From: Pseudoalteromonas sp. MM1
GTDB taxonomy: Bacteria > Pseudomonadota > Gammaproteobacteria > Enterobacterales > Alteromonadaceae
Direction of reading: 5' to 3'
DNA: 64,000 bases
NCBI RefSeq assembly: GCF_030296835.1
Contig: NZ_AP027922.1
Span: forward strand, 1,736,001-1,800,000
Position numbers and translations under genes: made by a program
The notes under the pieces: model-generated
What the model saw: the letters and a program-made list of their open reading frames with translations, nothing else
Told to the model about the DNA's origin: nothing
Databases searched by the model: none
Shown here: positions 18,900-28,612 of the stretch, in pieces
How positions within the stretch are numbered: the stretch's first letter is position 1
Layout: the number at the start of each line of letters is the position of its first letter

Positions 18900-19334
18900 C
18901 TACTCGTCTATTTTATTAAGTGTGTCTCTGCAGCGGCGCTCCGCTGTCACTAATTCCATAAGCACAACTTTTATGTCGTCCATTTGCTGAGAAAGGTCGG
19001 CTTTTTTCTCTGCTATTAAATCGAGCATAGTTACCAGCTGTTTAGCGCTTGATTTATCGGCGTCGTACAGTTCAAACAAACGGCCTGTTTCAGCCAACGT
19101 AAAGCCTAAGCGTTTGCCACGCAGTATTAGTTTTAAGCGAACTTTGTCGCGTTTTGAATAAATACGGGTTTGGCCATTGCGCTCTGGGCTGACTAAACCT
19201 TGGTCTTCGTAAAAACGAATAGAGCGGGTGGTAATATCAAACTCTTTAGCTAAATCGCTAATGCTAAAGGTTTGATCGCTGCTGCTAGGCGCTTTTGCAG
19301 AACTTGCAAAGTTTGTTTGGTTATCTGGTTTCAT
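18900..19334 (-). CDS. liuR: MerR-family regulator LiuR
   Basis: Represses or tunes branched-chain amino acid catabolism in gammaproteobacteria. A MerR HTH spans about residues 22-90 (SISDLAKEFDITTRSIRFYEDQGLVSPER), followed by a short helical dimerisation tail; no metal-binding cysteines as in metal sensors. The N terminus is extended by about 20 serine/alanine-rich residues. GAGG lies upstream of the ATG. It heads the liu operon and is divergent from the thiolase-mmsA operon, with dyads in both promoters. Confidence 0.92.
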   Translation of the reverse strand: MKPDNQTNFASSAKAPSSSDQTFSISDLAKEFDITTRSIRFYEDQGLVSPERNGQTRIYSKRDKVRLKLILRGKRLGFTLAETGRLFELYDADKSSAKQLVTMLDLIAEKKADLSQQMDDIKVVLMELVTAERRCRDTLNKIDE

Positions 19335-19363
19335 AGTTGTGTTTACCTCATTCGAATAACTCC

Positions 19364-19392
19364 AATATAAGTGAAGTTTACGTAAAGGTAAA
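19364..19392 (-). promoter_or_regulatory. liuR promoter with LiuR-type dyad
   Basis: On the minus strand TTTACC, 17 bp, TATATT. The spacer contains a perfect palindrome TTTACGTAAA (19377-19386), the place where MerR-family proteins bind. It resembles the ACGTnnACGT-type motif reported for LiuR. Confidence 0.65.
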
Positions 19393-19549
19393 GCTTGGTG
19401 TGGTATGAAACTATTTATAAAGGAGTGTTGGTGTAGAATATTAAATTATATTTTTAATATTCAATGGTTTATTTTTGATATTTGTTCACATTGCCGTTAC
19501 TGGAAAATAATGCTTACACTTTTAAAACTAAAAATTAAACGTTTTTTAG

Positions 19550-19577
19550 TTGACGTTAGCGTAAACGTTAGTATTGT
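19550..19577 (+). promoter_or_regulatory. Promoter of the valine/isoleucine operon with LiuR-type dyad
   Basis: TTGACG (19550-19555) and TATTGT (19572-19577), 16 bp apart. The spacer region has the inverted repeat ACGTT-AGCGTA-AACGT at 19553-19568. It lies 88 bp before the thiolase start. Together with the liuR site it suggests shared LiuR control of both directions. Confidence 0.6.
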
Positions 19578-19664
19578 GTAAGGGTGTTAAACAATAAATG
19601 AATACTAAATTAATAGAGCAAATATTCTAACAACTATTTGCATATAAATACAACGGAGTTAATT

Positions 19665-20846
19665 ATGGCTTTAGAATCAGTGGTAATTGTAGCAGCAAAG
19701 CGTACGCCAATGGGCGGTTTTATGGGCGCATTGACCGATGCACAATCTACCGAGCTTGGCGCTACCGCCATTGCAAGTGCACTGGCACAAACTGGTTTAG
19801 CAAATGATGCAATAGATGAAGTAATAATGGGCTGTGTATTGCCAGCGGGCCTTGGCCAAGCGCCAGCTCGCCAAGCAATGTTAAAAGCAGGCCTTGCTCT
19901 GGGCACGGGTGCTACCACCATTAATAAAGTATGTGGCTCTGGGTTAAAAGCCGCCATGCTAGCAAACGATTTAATTAAAGCGGGCTCAATTAGTAGTGCA
20001 ATTGCTGGCGGGATGGAAAGCATGAGTAACGCACCGTATTTTATACCTAAAGCGCGTGGCGGTATGCGTATGGGCCACGGCGAAATTAAAGATCATATGA
20101 TGAGCGACGGCCTAGAAGATGCTTACGATAACAAAGCAATGGGCTGTTTTGCGCAAGACACCGCCGATGAATATGGCATTGGCCGTGAGCAAATGGATGC
20201 GTTTGCACTGGGTTCGTTAAGCAAAGCCAATGCGGCAATCGAAAACGGCAGTTTTGAAAACGAAATTGCACCGCACACTATAAAAACCCGTAAGGGCGAT
20301 GTAACCGTATCGGTTGACGAACAACCGGGTAATGCACGCCCTGAAAAAATACCAAGCCTTCGTGCTGCCTTTAAAAAAGACGGCACTATTACTGCGGCAA
20401 ATTCATCGTCAATTTCTGATGGTGGCGCAGCGCTAATATTAATGAGCGAATCAAAAGCAAAAGCGCAAGGCTTAACACCGCTTTGTAAAATTGTAGCGCA
20501 CAGTACTCACTCTCAAAAACCAAGCGAATTTACAGTAGCACCCGTGGGCGCAATGAACAGCGTGCTTGAAAAAGCAGGTTGGACTACTGCTGATGTTGAT
20601 CTTTGGGAAATTAACGAAGCCTTTGCCATGGTTACCATGCTTGCTATTAACGAATTAAAGCTTGATGAGAGCAAAGTAAATGTAAATGGCGGTGCGTGCG
20701 CACTTGGCCATCCAATTGGTGCCAGCGGCGCGCGAATTTTAGTTACGCTTATTCATGCCCTTAAAAACCGTGGTCTTAAAAAAGGCATTGCGTCTTTATG
20801 TATTGGTGGCGGCGAAGCCGTAGCCATGGCTGTAGAGGCTTACTAA
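19665..20846 (+). CDS. Acetyl-CoA C-acyltransferase (thiolase)
   Basis: Thiolase likely cleaving 2-methylacetoacetyl-CoA from isoleucine to propionyl-CoA and acetyl-CoA (ivdA of the LiuR regulon in related genera). Active-site Cys near residue 90 in NKVCGSGLKA, and C-terminal CALGHPIGASG and CIGGGEAVA motifs. The ATG at 19665 has CGGAG upstream; the open frame to 19638 lacks an SD. 393 residues, standard. First gene of the plus-strand operon. Confidence 0.93.
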   Translation: MALESVVIVAAKRTPMGGFMGALTDAQSTELGATAIASALAQTGLANDAIDEVIMGCVLPAGLGQAPARQAMLKAGLALGTGATTINKVCGSGLKAAMLANDLIKAGSISSAIAGGMESMSNAPYFIPKARGGMRMGHGEIKDHMMSDGLEDAYDNKAMGCFAQDTADEYGIGREQMDAFALGSLSKANAAIENGSFENEIAPHTIKTRKGDVTVSVDEQPGNARPEKIPSLRAAFKKDGTITAANSSSISDGGAALILMSESKAKAQGLTPLCKIVAHSTHSQKPSEFTVAPVGAMNSVLEKAGWTTADVDLWEINEAFAMVTMLAINELKLDESKVNVNGGACALGHPIGASGARILVTLIHALKNRGLKKGIASLCIGGGEAVAMAVEAY

Positions 20847-20874
20847 CAAAGCAGTTAATTAACTAACAGCAACT

Positions 20875-20918
20875 AAAATGCACCGTACTAATACTAATAA
20901 CAAAACGGTGCCATTTTT
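20875..20918 (+). terminator. Terminator-like hairpin between thiolase gene and mmsA
   Basis: CACCGT (20881-20886) pairs with ACGGTG (20905-20910), extended by flanking AAATG/CATTT, and is followed by T5. It may act as an attenuator or partial terminator, since mmsA starts only 31 bp later on the same strand. Confidence 0.5.
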
Positions 20919-20948
20919 AAAAGAACACACTAACAACAGGATTTACCC

Positions 20949-22439
20949 ATGCACCAAGTTCCACTACTTATAAATGGCGAATTTGTTCAATCGGCTTCAA
21001 ACGAGCTTATTGATGTAATTAACCCCGCAAACCAAGAAGTACTTGCACAAGTTCCATGTACTACCGACTCAGAAATGGATGCAGCCATTGCCTCGGCCTC
21101 AGAAACATTCAAAACGTGGAAAGATGTGCCTATTACCGAACGTGCCCGCATTATGATGAAATACGCCGCGCTATTAAAAGAGCACCACGATGAGCTTGCA
21201 ACCATTATTTGCCACGAACTAGGTAAAACATTCGAAGATGCAAAAGGCGATGTATGGCGCGGTATTGAAGTAGTAGAGCAAGCAGCTAACGCACCGTCAT
21301 TAATGATGGGCGAAACAATGGAAAACGTTGCCCGTAAAATCGATACCTATTCTTACATGCAGCCCCTTGGCGTATGTGCGGGCATTACGCCGTTTAACTT
21401 TCCGGCGATGATCCCACTTTGGATGTTTCCGCTGGCTATTGTATGTGGTAACACCTTTATTTTAAAACCGTCTGAACAAGACCCACTCACACCAATGCGC
21501 TTAGCTGAACTATTTATTGAAGCCGGCGCACCAAAAGGCGTATTACAAGTGGTTCATGGTACAAAACCGCAAGTAGACCGCTTATTAGAAGACAAAGCCG
21601 TACGTGCAATTTCGTTTGTGGGTTCGTGTGGCGTAGGTGCTTATATTTATTCTAAAGGCACACAAAACCTTAAGCGCGTGCAAGCGTGTGTGGGTGCTAA
21701 AAACCACATGGTTATTATGCCAGATGCGAGTAAGTCACATGTTGTAAATAACCTTGTTGGCGCCTCAGTAGGTGCTGCAGGGCAGCGCTGTATGGGTATT
21801 TCGGTTGCTGTGTTTGTAGGCCAAGCAAGCGAGTGGGTTGATGAAATAAAAGCAGGCTTTGAAAACGTACGTCCAGGCGTATGGGATGACAAAGACGCAG
21901 CCTACGGCCCACAAACATCAAAAGCCGCAAAAGCGCGTATTTTATCGCTTATAGCAAGCGGTAAAGAGCAAGGCGCCACCTGCTTAATTGATGGCTCAAA
22001 CTATACAGTAGAGGGCTACGAGCAAGGTAACTGGGTTGGCCCAACGCTATTTACCGATGTGACAAAAGAAATGGATTTATACAAAGAAGAAATTTTTGGT
22101 CCTGTGCTTGCCTGTATGTTTGTAGATACGCTTGAGGAAGCAATTGCCCTTATTAACGAAAGCCCATACGGAAACGGTACATCACTATTTACCTCAAGCG
22201 GCGCTGCGGCTCGTAAATTCCAACACGAAATAGAAGTAGGCCAAGTGGGTATTAATGTGCCTATTCCGGTGCCGCTGCCGTTTTTCTCGTTTACTGGTTG
22301 GAAAGGCTCGTTTTATGGCGATACTCACACCTACGGTAAGCAAGGTATACGTTTTTACACAGAAACTAAAACCATTACCTCACGTTGGTTTGAAGACGAC
22401 ATCGCTTCAGGGCCAAACATGAGCATTAATTTAAAATAA
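20949..22439 (+). CDS. mmsA: Methylmalonate-semialdehyde dehydrogenase (CoA-acylating)
   Basis: Converts methylmalonate semialdehyde to propionyl-CoA at the end of valine breakdown. Aldehyde dehydrogenase fold of 496 residues with the catalytic Cys in [14 protein letters not shown] and the MMSDH-typical [14 protein letters not shown] segment. SD AGGA. Followed by a 141-bp gap with a long stem-loop. Confidence 0.95.
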   Translation: MHQVPLLINGEFVQSASNELIDVINPANQEVLAQVPCTTDSEMDAAIASASETFKTWKDVPITERARIMMKYAALLKEHHDELATIICHELGKTFEDAKGDVWRGIEVVEQAANAPSLMMGETMENVARKIDTYSYMQPLGVCAGITPFNFPAMIPLWMFPLAIVCGNTFILKPSEQDPLTPMRLAELFIEAGAPKGVLQVVHGTKPQVDRLLEDKAVRAISFVGSCGVGAYIYSKGTQNLKRVQACVGAKNHMVIMPDASKSHVVNNLVGASVGAAGQRCMGISVAVFVGQASEWVDEIKAGFENVRPGVWDDKDAAYGPQTSKAAKARILSLIASGKEQGATCLIDGSNYTVEGYEQGNWVGPTLFTDVTKEMDLYKEEIFGPVLACMFVDTLEEAIALINESPYGNGTSLFTSSGAAARKFQHEIEVGQVGINVPIPVPLPFFSFTGWKGSFYGDTHTYGKQGIRFYTETKTITSRWFEDDIASGPNMSINLK

Positions 22440-22462
22440 ACACACTCAAAAATAATAATAAA

Positions 22463-22529
22463 GAAGGGCGCAAAGGCTAAACTCGCTGACAAGCAAATAG
22501 AACACACACATCAGCCTTTGCCGCTCTTC
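22463..22529 (+). other. Long stem-loop in the mmsA-acyl-CoA dehydrogenase gap
   Basis: Arms 22463-22478 and 22513-22529 pair with a 9-bp perfect core (GCAAAGGCT/AGCCTTTGC), one bulge beyond it, and a loop of about 34 nt. No T run follows, so it is more likely an mRNA stability or processing element than a terminator. A small CCTAT/ATAGG hairpin follows at about 22532-22545. Confidence 0.5.
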
Positions 22530-22580
22530 ACACCTATCCCAATAGGGCACACTAACAACACACAATTAAAGAGGTCTAAC

Positions 22581-23738
22581 ATGGACTTTAACTTATCAGA
22601 AGATCAACACGCCTTTGCAGAAACTGCACGCCAATTTGCCGAATCAGAACTTGCTCCACATGCAGCAAAGTGGGATCGCGAGCATATTTTTCCTAAAGAT
22701 ACGATTAAAGCCGCAGGCGAGCTTGGTTTTTGTGGTTTATACACGCCAGAGGAAGCCGGCGGCCTTGGGTTATCACGCTTAGATTCAAGCATTATATTTG
22801 AGCAGCTTGCTATGGGCTGTACTGCTACAACGGCCATGTTAACTATTCATAATATGGCTACGTGGATGGTAGCAAGTTTTGGTACCGACGCAGTTAAAGA
22901 CAAATACGTAGAGCAATTAGTAATGGGCGAGCTACTTGCCTCTTATTGTTTAACAGAGCCTGGCTCGGGCTCAGATGCGGCATCACTAAAAACAAAAGCC
23001 GTACTTGAGGGTGATGAATACGTTATTAACGGCTCAAAAATGTTTATATCGGGCGCGGGCGAAACCGAAGTATTAGTAGTAATGGCACGCACAGGCGGCG
23101 AAGGTGCAGCGGGTATTTCGGCATTTGTAGTACCGGCCGACGCACAAGGCGTTGAGTACGGTAAAGCAGAAGAAAAAATGGGTTGGAACGCACAACCAAC
23201 ACGCTTAATTAGTTTTGAAAATGTGCGTATACCTGCGCACAACTTATTAGGTAAAGAAGGTGAAGGCTTTAAATTTGCAATGCAAGGCCTAGATGGCGGG
23301 CGAATTAATATTGCAACGTGCTCAATTGGTACAGCACAAGCCGCACTAAACACCGCAAAAGAGTACTTAAAAGAGCGCACGCAGTTTGGTAAGCCACTGG
23401 CTGCGTTTCAGGCTTTACAGTTTAAAATTGCAGATATGAATACCGAACTTGTCGCTGCGCGCCAAATGGTAAGGCTTGCGGCCTTTAAACTTGATACCGG
23501 CGATAGTGAAAAAACTACCTACTGTGCCATGGCTAAACGCTTTGCGACCGATGTTGGTTTTACCGTGTGTAACGATGCACTGCAAATTCATGGTGGTTAC
23601 GGTTACATAAAAGAATACCCGCTTGAGCGCCATGTACGTGATGTGCGTGTTCATCAAATTTTAGAAGGCACAAACGAAATTATGCGCGTAATTATAGCGC
23701 GCCGTATTTTAGCAGAATCTGCAAGCGACGTTTTATAA
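22581..23738 (+). CDS. Acyl-CoA dehydrogenase (probable isobutyryl-CoA dehydrogenase)
   Basis: FAD enzyme of 385 residues, probably oxidising isobutyryl-CoA and/or 2-methylbutyryl-CoA. Signatures CLTEPGSGSDAASLKTKA and the C-terminal QIHGGYGYIKEYPLERHVRDVRVHQILEG. The ATG at 22581 has AAAGAGG upstream; the longer frame from 22518 runs through a hairpin and is rejected. Substrate inferred from the mmsA/mmsB neighbours. Confidence 0.92.
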   Translation: MDFNLSEDQHAFAETARQFAESELAPHAAKWDREHIFPKDTIKAAGELGFCGLYTPEEAGGLGLSRLDSSIIFEQLAMGCTATTAMLTIHNMATWMVASFGTDAVKDKYVEQLVMGELLASYCLTEPGSGSDAASLKTKAVLEGDEYVINGSKMFISGAGETEVLVVMARTGGEGAAGISAFVVPADAQGVEYGKAEEKMGWNAQPTRLISFENVRIPAHNLLGKEGEGFKFAMQGLDGGRINIATCSIGTAQAALNTAKEYLKERTQFGKPLAAFQALQFKIADMNTELVAARQMVRLAAFKLDTGDSEKTTYCAMAKRFATDVGFTVCNDALQIHGGYGYIKEYPLERHVRDVRVHQILEGTNEIMRVIIARRILAESASDVL

Positions 23739-23748
23739 GGAGCAAGTT

Positions 23749-24534
23749 ATGTCACAATCAAAGCCGTGTATTGAATTAACAACCGAAGGCCATGTTGCAA
23801 TTTTAACTATGTCTAACCCGCCAGCTAATACCTGGACAAAAGACACCTTAATAGATTTAAAAAACAAAGTTAACGAGCTTAATAACAACAAAAATATTTA
23901 TGCCTTAGTACTTACCGGCGAAGGCGAAAAGTTTTTTAGCGCCGGTGCCGATTTAAACGTATTTGCCAGTGGCGATAAAGGCGTTGCTGCTGATATGTCG
24001 CGTGTATTTGGTGAAGCATTTGAAGCATTGACTAATTTTACCGGGGTGTCGGTTGCAGCCATTAATGGTTATGCCATGGGCGGCGGATTAGAAGTGGCCC
24101 TTGCGTGTGATATTCGTATAGCAGAAGAGCAAGCACAAATGGCACTGCCAGAGGCAAAAGTGGGTTTATTACCATGCGCGGGCGGTACACAAAATTTAGC
24201 ATGGCTTGTAGGTGAAGGATGGGCAAAACGCATGATTTTATGCGGCGAGCGCTTAAAAGCCGATAAAGCCCTGCAAATTGGCTTAGTAGAAGAAGTAGTA
24301 CCACAAGGTGAGAGTTTTGCAGCGGCGTTAAAACTTGCCAACCAAGTAAGCGAACAAAGCCCAAGCTCTGTTTCTGCGTGTAAAACGCTTATACAAAAAG
24401 GCCGCCATCAACCTATGGCCAGTGTATTACCACTTGAGCGTGAATTGTTTGTTGGTTTGTTTGATACACAAGATCAACAAGAGGGCGTTAATGCCTTTTT
24501 AGAAAAACGCCGTGCTAATTGGGTAAACGGCTAA
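23749..24534 (+). CDS. Enoyl-CoA hydratase/isomerase family protein
   Basis: Crotonase-family enzyme of 261 residues hydrating methacrylyl-CoA or tiglyl-CoA. Visible are the oxyanion-hole segment FFSAGADLNVFASG, AAINGYAMGGGLEVALACD and the active-site region MALPEAKVGLLPCAGGTQ. Strong AAGGAG before the ATG. Its stop TAA overlaps the next start as TAATG. Confidence 0.93.
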   Translation: MSQSKPCIELTTEGHVAILTMSNPPANTWTKDTLIDLKNKVNELNNNKNIYALVLTGEGEKFFSAGADLNVFASGDKGVAADMSRVFGEAFEALTNFTGVSVAAINGYAMGGGLEVALACDIRIAEEQAQMALPEAKVGLLPCAGGTQNLAWLVGEGWAKRMILCGERLKADKALQIGLVEEVVPQGESFAAALKLANQVSEQSPSSVSACKTLIQKGRHQPMASVLPLERELFVGLFDTQDQQEGVNAFLEKRRANWVNG

Positions 24535-25685
24535 TGAGTAATTTAACATTATTAAATAATGCCGACGACCCCGTGCTATTTGAAACGGCAACCGCAGCAA
24601 ACGGCAGCTTAATTGGGGTTATTACACTCAATGCGCCAAAAGCATTAAACGCCCTTAATTTTGACATGATCAAATTACTAGAGCCGCAGCTGCGCGCTTG
24701 GCAAGACGATGATGCAATCGCAATGGTGTTGTTAAAAGGCACAGGCGATAAAGCGTTTTGCGCTGGTGGTGATGTAGTAAGCCTGCATAATGCAATGGCG
24801 CAAGGTAAAACCACAAGCCTAGTTGAAGAGTTTTTTACCCTTGAGTACAAACTTGATTACCTTATTCATACCTTTGATAAACCAATTCTAGTCTGGGGTA
24901 GCGGCATAGTAATGGGTGGCGGTTTAGGCTTAATGGCTGGTGCTAGCCACCGCGTAGTAACCGAAACATCGCGCATTGCCATGCCAGAGCAAACCATAGG
25001 CTTATACCCAGATGTAGGCGGCAGTTATTTTTTACATAAAATGCCACACAGTGTAGGGCTATTTTTAGGGCTAACGTCGGCGTCTATTAATTGTGAAGAT
25101 GCACGCTTTGTATCGCTTGCCGATCACTTTATCGACAGCACTAAATATGATGACATGCTAGCGCAAATTTTAGCTGCTAAGTGGGGCAAAACTGCAAGCT
25201 TAAATCATGAGCGTTTAACTAAATTATTAACCGATTTAGACAACCAATCTGCGCGTATGCCAAAAGGTAATATTAAAGCTAACTTAGCAACCATTCAAAA
25301 ATTAGCTGACCTTAATACACTACAAGAACAGGTTGATTATATTTTAGGCCTAACTACTGACGATAAATGGCTGCAACGTGCTCAAAAGTCACTTAAGCAT
25401 GGTTGCCCACTAAGTTGCGTACTGGTTAGTGAGCAATTAAAGGCCAGTAAAGGCAAAAGCTTATTAGCGTGTTTTAAAATGGAGCTGGGTATGTCGATAC
25501 GCGCTGGCGAAGTAGGAGAGTTTCAAGAAGGCGTAAGGGCGCTATTAATAGATAAAGACGGCGCGCCTAATTGGCAGTACAAAACACTGAGCGATGTACC
25601 ACAAGTCGTAATAGAGAGCTTTTTTGCTAACCGGTTTGGCGAAAACCACCCACTCAATGGCTTACACACGCCATCACACACATAA
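24534..25685 (+). CDS. 3-hydroxyisobutyryl-CoA hydrolase
   Basis: Releases 3-hydroxyisobutyrate from its CoA ester in valine breakdown. Crotonase fold of about 383 residues, longer than hydratases. The segments GDKAFCAGGDVVSLH, GSGIVMGGGLGLMAG and MPEQTIGLYPDVGGSYFL are typical of the HIBCH branch. The ATG at 24534 overlaps the upstream stop, and the alternative start at 24519 would lie inside the hydratase gene. ivdE in related regulons. Confidence 0.93.
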   Translation: MSNLTLLNNADDPVLFETATAANGSLIGVITLNAPKALNALNFDMIKLLEPQLRAWQDDDAIAMVLLKGTGDKAFCAGGDVVSLHNAMAQGKTTSLVEEFFTLEYKLDYLIHTFDKPILVWGSGIVMGGGLGLMAGASHRVVTETSRIAMPEQTIGLYPDVGGSYFLHKMPHSVGLFLGLTSASINCEDARFVSLADHFIDSTKYDDMLAQILAAKWGKTASLNHERLTKLLTDLDNQSARMPKGNIKANLATIQKLADLNTLQEQVDYILGLTTDDKWLQRAQKSLKHGCPLSCVLVSEQLKASKGKSLLACFKMELGMSIRAGEVGEFQEGVRALLIDKDGAPNWQYKTLSDVPQVVIESFFANRFGENHPLNGLHTPSHT

Positions 25686-25695
25686 AGGAAAGACG

Positions 25696-26595
25696 ATGAC
25701 TAAACTCAATATTGGTTTTATCGGCTTAGGTAATATGGGCGGCCCAATGGCGGCTAACTTAATTAAAGCCGGCCACAGTGTTACGGCATTCGATTTAAAC
25801 CAGTCGGTCTTAAATGAACTTGCAAGCAAAGGTGCACACGCAGCTGAAAATGCAAAAGCATGTGCAAGCAATGCCGATATACTCATTAGTATGTTACCAG
25901 CAGGCAAGCATGTTAAATCGCTTTACTTAGGTAATAACGACGATAGCGGCCTAATTAATGTGCTGAGCAAAAACACCCTAATTATTGATTGCTCAACAAT
26001 AGATGCAGAGTCGGCCCGAGTGGTTGGCAGCGCACTTGGCGAGCAGGGTATTAGCTTTGTAGATGCACCGGTATCGGGCGGCGTTGCAGGCGCAGCGGCT
26101 GGCACGCTTACGTTTATAGTAGGTGGTAGTAAAGCTGCGTTTAATACCGCACAGCCAATACTCAGTGATATGGGTAAAAACATATTCCATGCAGGCGACA
26201 TTGGCGCAGGGCAAGTTGCAAAAATATGTAACAACATGCTGTTAAGTATTTTAATGGCAGGCACCAGCGAAGCCCTGCAAATGGGTATTAATAACGGGCT
26301 AGATGCAAAAGTACTTAGCGACATTATGACTGCAAGCTCTGGCCGTAACTGGACGCTTGAACTTTACAACCCATGCCCAGGGGTGATGGATACTGCTCCT
26401 GCAAGTAAAGATTACAAACCAGGCTTTATGGTTGATTTAATGGCTAAAGATTTAGGCCTTGCCATGGAAGCCGCGCAGCAAAGTAATTCATCAACCCCAA
26501 TGGGGTCAATGGCTAAAAATTTATACACTATGCTGCAGCACCAAGGTGCAGGCAGTGATGATTTTAGTGCCATTTTTAAACTGTTTTCTAAGTAG
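25696..26595 (+). CDS. mmsB: 3-hydroxyisobutyrate dehydrogenase
   Basis: NAD-dependent oxidation of 3-hydroxyisobutyrate to methylmalonate semialdehyde, the substrate of MmsA. Rossmann motif GFIGLGNMGGPMA at the N terminus, the substrate-binding DAPVSGGVAGAAAGTL segment, and the conserved Lys in GQVAKICNNM. ATG at 25696 behind AAAGGAAAG; 299 residues. The frame is open further up, into the preceding gene, but without support. Confidence 0.95.
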   Translation: MTKLNIGFIGLGNMGGPMAANLIKAGHSVTAFDLNQSVLNELASKGAHAAENAKACASNADILISMLPAGKHVKSLYLGNNDDSGLINVLSKNTLIIDCSTIDAESARVVGSALGEQGISFVDAPVSGGVAGAAAGTLTFIVGGSKAAFNTAQPILSDMGKNIFHAGDIGAGQVAKICNNMLLSILMAGTSEALQMGINNGLDAKVLSDIMTASSGRNWTLELYNPCPGVMDTAPASKDYKPGFMVDLMAKDLGLAMEAAQQSNSSTPMGSMAKNLYTMLQHQGAGSDDFSAIFKLFSK

Positions 26596-26604
26596 GAGCA
26601 AGGC

Positions 26605-27375
26605 GTGGAAATTAAAAATAACACGGTAGTAATAACCGGTGGCGCACAAGGCTTAGGTTTTGCAATGGCGCAAAAATTTGCCCTTATGGGCGCTAACATT
26701 GCACTTATAGATATGGCGCAAGAGTTATTAAACACAGCATGCGAGCAACTAACACAGCTTGACGGTGTATCTGGCACTATTAAAGGTTACGCTGCAAACG
26801 TAACCGTAGAGAGCGAAGTAGAAAACGTATTTAATACCATTAATAGCGATTTAGGCCACATTGGTGTGCTTATAAATAACGCCGGTATTTTACGCGACGG
26901 CATGTTTATAAAAGCTAAAGACGGCAAAGTGGTAAAAAAAATGTCCCTTGAGCAATTTCAATCAGTGATTGATGTAAACCTTACTGGCGTATTTTTAGCA
27001 GGGCGAGAAGCTGCAAGCCACATGATTGAATCAGGCAAAGGCGGCGTAATCGTTAATATGTCGAGCGTAGCGCGCGCAGGTAACATAGGCCAAACAAACT
27101 ACGCAGCATCAAAAGCTGGCGTAGTAGCACTTACCACCACATGGGCTAAAGAGCTCGGCCGTTTTGGAATACGCGTAGGGGCTATTGCACCAGGCGTAAT
27201 AAGCACCGCGATGACCGACGTCATGAAACCCGAAGCCAAACAGCGTATGCTGGCAGTCACACCCGTAGGGCGCTTAGGTGAAAGCGACGAAATTGCCCAT
27301 ACTGCACAATACATAATCGAAAACGACTTTTTTACCGGTCGCGTGGTTGAAATAGACGGCGGTATTCGTTTGTAA
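26605..27375 (+). CDS. SDR-family dehydrogenase (probable 2-methyl-3-hydroxybutyryl-CoA dehydrogenase)
   Basis: Short-chain dehydrogenase of 256 residues with TGGAQGLG cofactor loop, NNAG, and the active site S plus YAASK. Last gene of the operon (ivdG-like); oxidation of the isoleucine intermediate that the thiolase then cleaves fits the pathway. GTG start at 26605 with AGGAG upstream. A generic 3-oxoacyl reductase name is also possible from sequence alone. Confidence 0.88.
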   Translation: MEIKNNTVVITGGAQGLGFAMAQKFALMGANIALIDMAQELLNTACEQLTQLDGVSGTIKGYAANVTVESEVENVFNTINSDLGHIGVLINNAGILRDGMFIKAKDGKVVKKMSLEQFQSVIDVNLTGVFLAGREAASHMIESGKGGVIVNMSSVARAGNIGQTNYAASKAGVVALTTTWAKELGRFGIRVGAIAPGVISTAMTDVMKPEAKQRMLAVTPVGRLGESDEIAHTAQYIIENDFFTGRVVEIDGGIRL

Positions 27376-27403
27376 TTTGTCAGCTCTCATTTAATTATTC
27401 GAA

Positions 27404-27431
27404 GCACAGCTCAAACGAGTTGTGCTTTTTT
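27404..27431 (+). terminator. Intrinsic terminator after the valine/isoleucine operon
   Basis: Stem GCACAGCTC / GAGTTGTGC with an AAAC loop and a T6 run, 29 bp after the SDR stop. Confidence 0.85.
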
Positions 27432-27449
27432 GTTTTCAATAGGGGAGGT

Positions 27450-27503
27450 TTATAATCTTGAAAAAGGGCTAATAACCCCGTTGGCACCTTGTTGTAGTAC
27501 ATG
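27450..27503 (-). pseudogene. 3' remnant of an integron integrase gene
   Basis: These 54 bp encode HVLQQGANGVISPFSRL and a stop, one residue different from the last 17 residues of the intact integrase 125 bp away. The match continues a few bases on either side, with scattered substitutions. It shows a past duplication, replacement or recombination of intI. The 120 bp between the two copies is non-coding. Confidence 0.75.
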
Positions 27504-27627
27504 GGTAGGATACCCGCTGAATTAAAACGTTGACCATTTTAGCGCTCTAAATAACTCATTAACTGCGTTAAAAACTTCTCATGTAGAAAAACTATATAAC
27601 TAACTTTTTGCCTTGTTACTGAGCTAT

Positions 27628-28596
27628 TTATAATCTTGAAAAAGGGCTAACAACCCCGTTAGCACCTTGTTGTAAAACATGCGTATAAATCTGTGTAGTA
27701 CGTACATCACTGTGACCTAACTGTGTTTGTACTGTACGTATATCAGCGCCGCTTTGCAGCAAGTGCGTAGCAAATGAGTGGCGCAAAGTATGTGGGGTAA
27801 CGTGTTTATTAATTTCAGCTTTTGTTGAAGACAGTTTAACTGCCTTTCTTACCCCTGAACGATCTAAGTGATGGCGTCTTATTTCTCCTGTTTCAGGGTC
27901 TGTACTTAATTTATGTGATGGGAACAGAAACTGCCATTGTAATGACTTATTAGCACTTGGGTATTTTTTACTAAGTCGATGAGGCATCCATACACCGGCG
28001 TAAGCATCATTTTTTAAATCTAACTGTAAATATTCATCAACTTGAATTATTTGATTTCTTAGCATTGGTATTAATTCTTCAGCAAGTGTCACAATACGAT
28101 TTTTATTACCCTTACCGTTCCATATGCGTATATTTTTATATTCGAAATCAATATCTTGAACTCTTATTTTTACTGCTTCCATCAGCCGTAAACCACTTCC
28201 ATATAGCAGGCTTGCTATCAAATAATGTCGCTTATGTATATTTCTAAAAAGTAGCGATACCTCAGTTTGTGTAAGTACGACAGGAAGCTTCTGTTGGCGG
28301 TTACTTTTGATGAAATTTAAATCTAATGAAAGTTCATTCTTGATAATATGTTTATATAAAAAAGCAAGTGCATTTAAAGCGGTTGCTTGTGTTCTCGCTG
28401 CCACTTTTTTTGTAACTGTTAAGTGATTTAAAAATACTTCTACTTCATTATTGCCCATACTGGTAGGGTGTCGCTTATTATGAAAATGGATATAGGCAGT
28501 AATCCAAAAGACATAAGTTTCAATAGATTTTTTAGCATAATGATGGCTATACATATAGTCGATAATACTATTAAGGAAAGGGGATTTAGTTTTCAT
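27628..28596 (-). CDS. intI: Integron integrase (tyrosine recombinase)
   Basis: Site-specific recombinase that inserts and excises gene cassettes at attI and attC. 322 residues: an N-terminal SAM-like core-binding domain to about 95, then the catalytic domain with Arg in SGLRLMEAV, HTLRHSFATHLLQSG, the second His in LGHSDVRTTQIYTHV, and the nucleophile Tyr in IYTHV. An IntI-specific insertion (ETGEIRRHHLDRSGVRKAV) separates it from XerC/D. Transcribed away from the cassette array, as usual. A LexA box covers its promoter region. The gene looks intact. Confidence 0.95.
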   Translation of the reverse strand: MKTKSPFLNSIIDYMYSHHYAKKSIETYVFWITAYIHFHNKRHPTSMGNNEVEVFLNHLTVTKKVAARTQATALNALAFLYKHIIKNELSLDLNFIKSNRQQKLPVVLTQTEVSLLFRNIHKRHYLIASLLYGSGLRLMEAVKIRVQDIDFEYKNIRIWNGKGNKNRIVTLAEELIPMLRNQIIQVDEYLQLDLKNDAYAGVWMPHRLSKKYPSANKSLQWQFLFPSHKLSTDPETGEIRRHHLDRSGVRKAVKLSSTKAEINKHVTPHTLRHSFATHLLQSGADIRTVQTQLGHSDVRTTQIYTHVLQQGANGVVSPFSRL

Positions 28597-28612
28597 TTCA
28601 AATCCTATTTAG

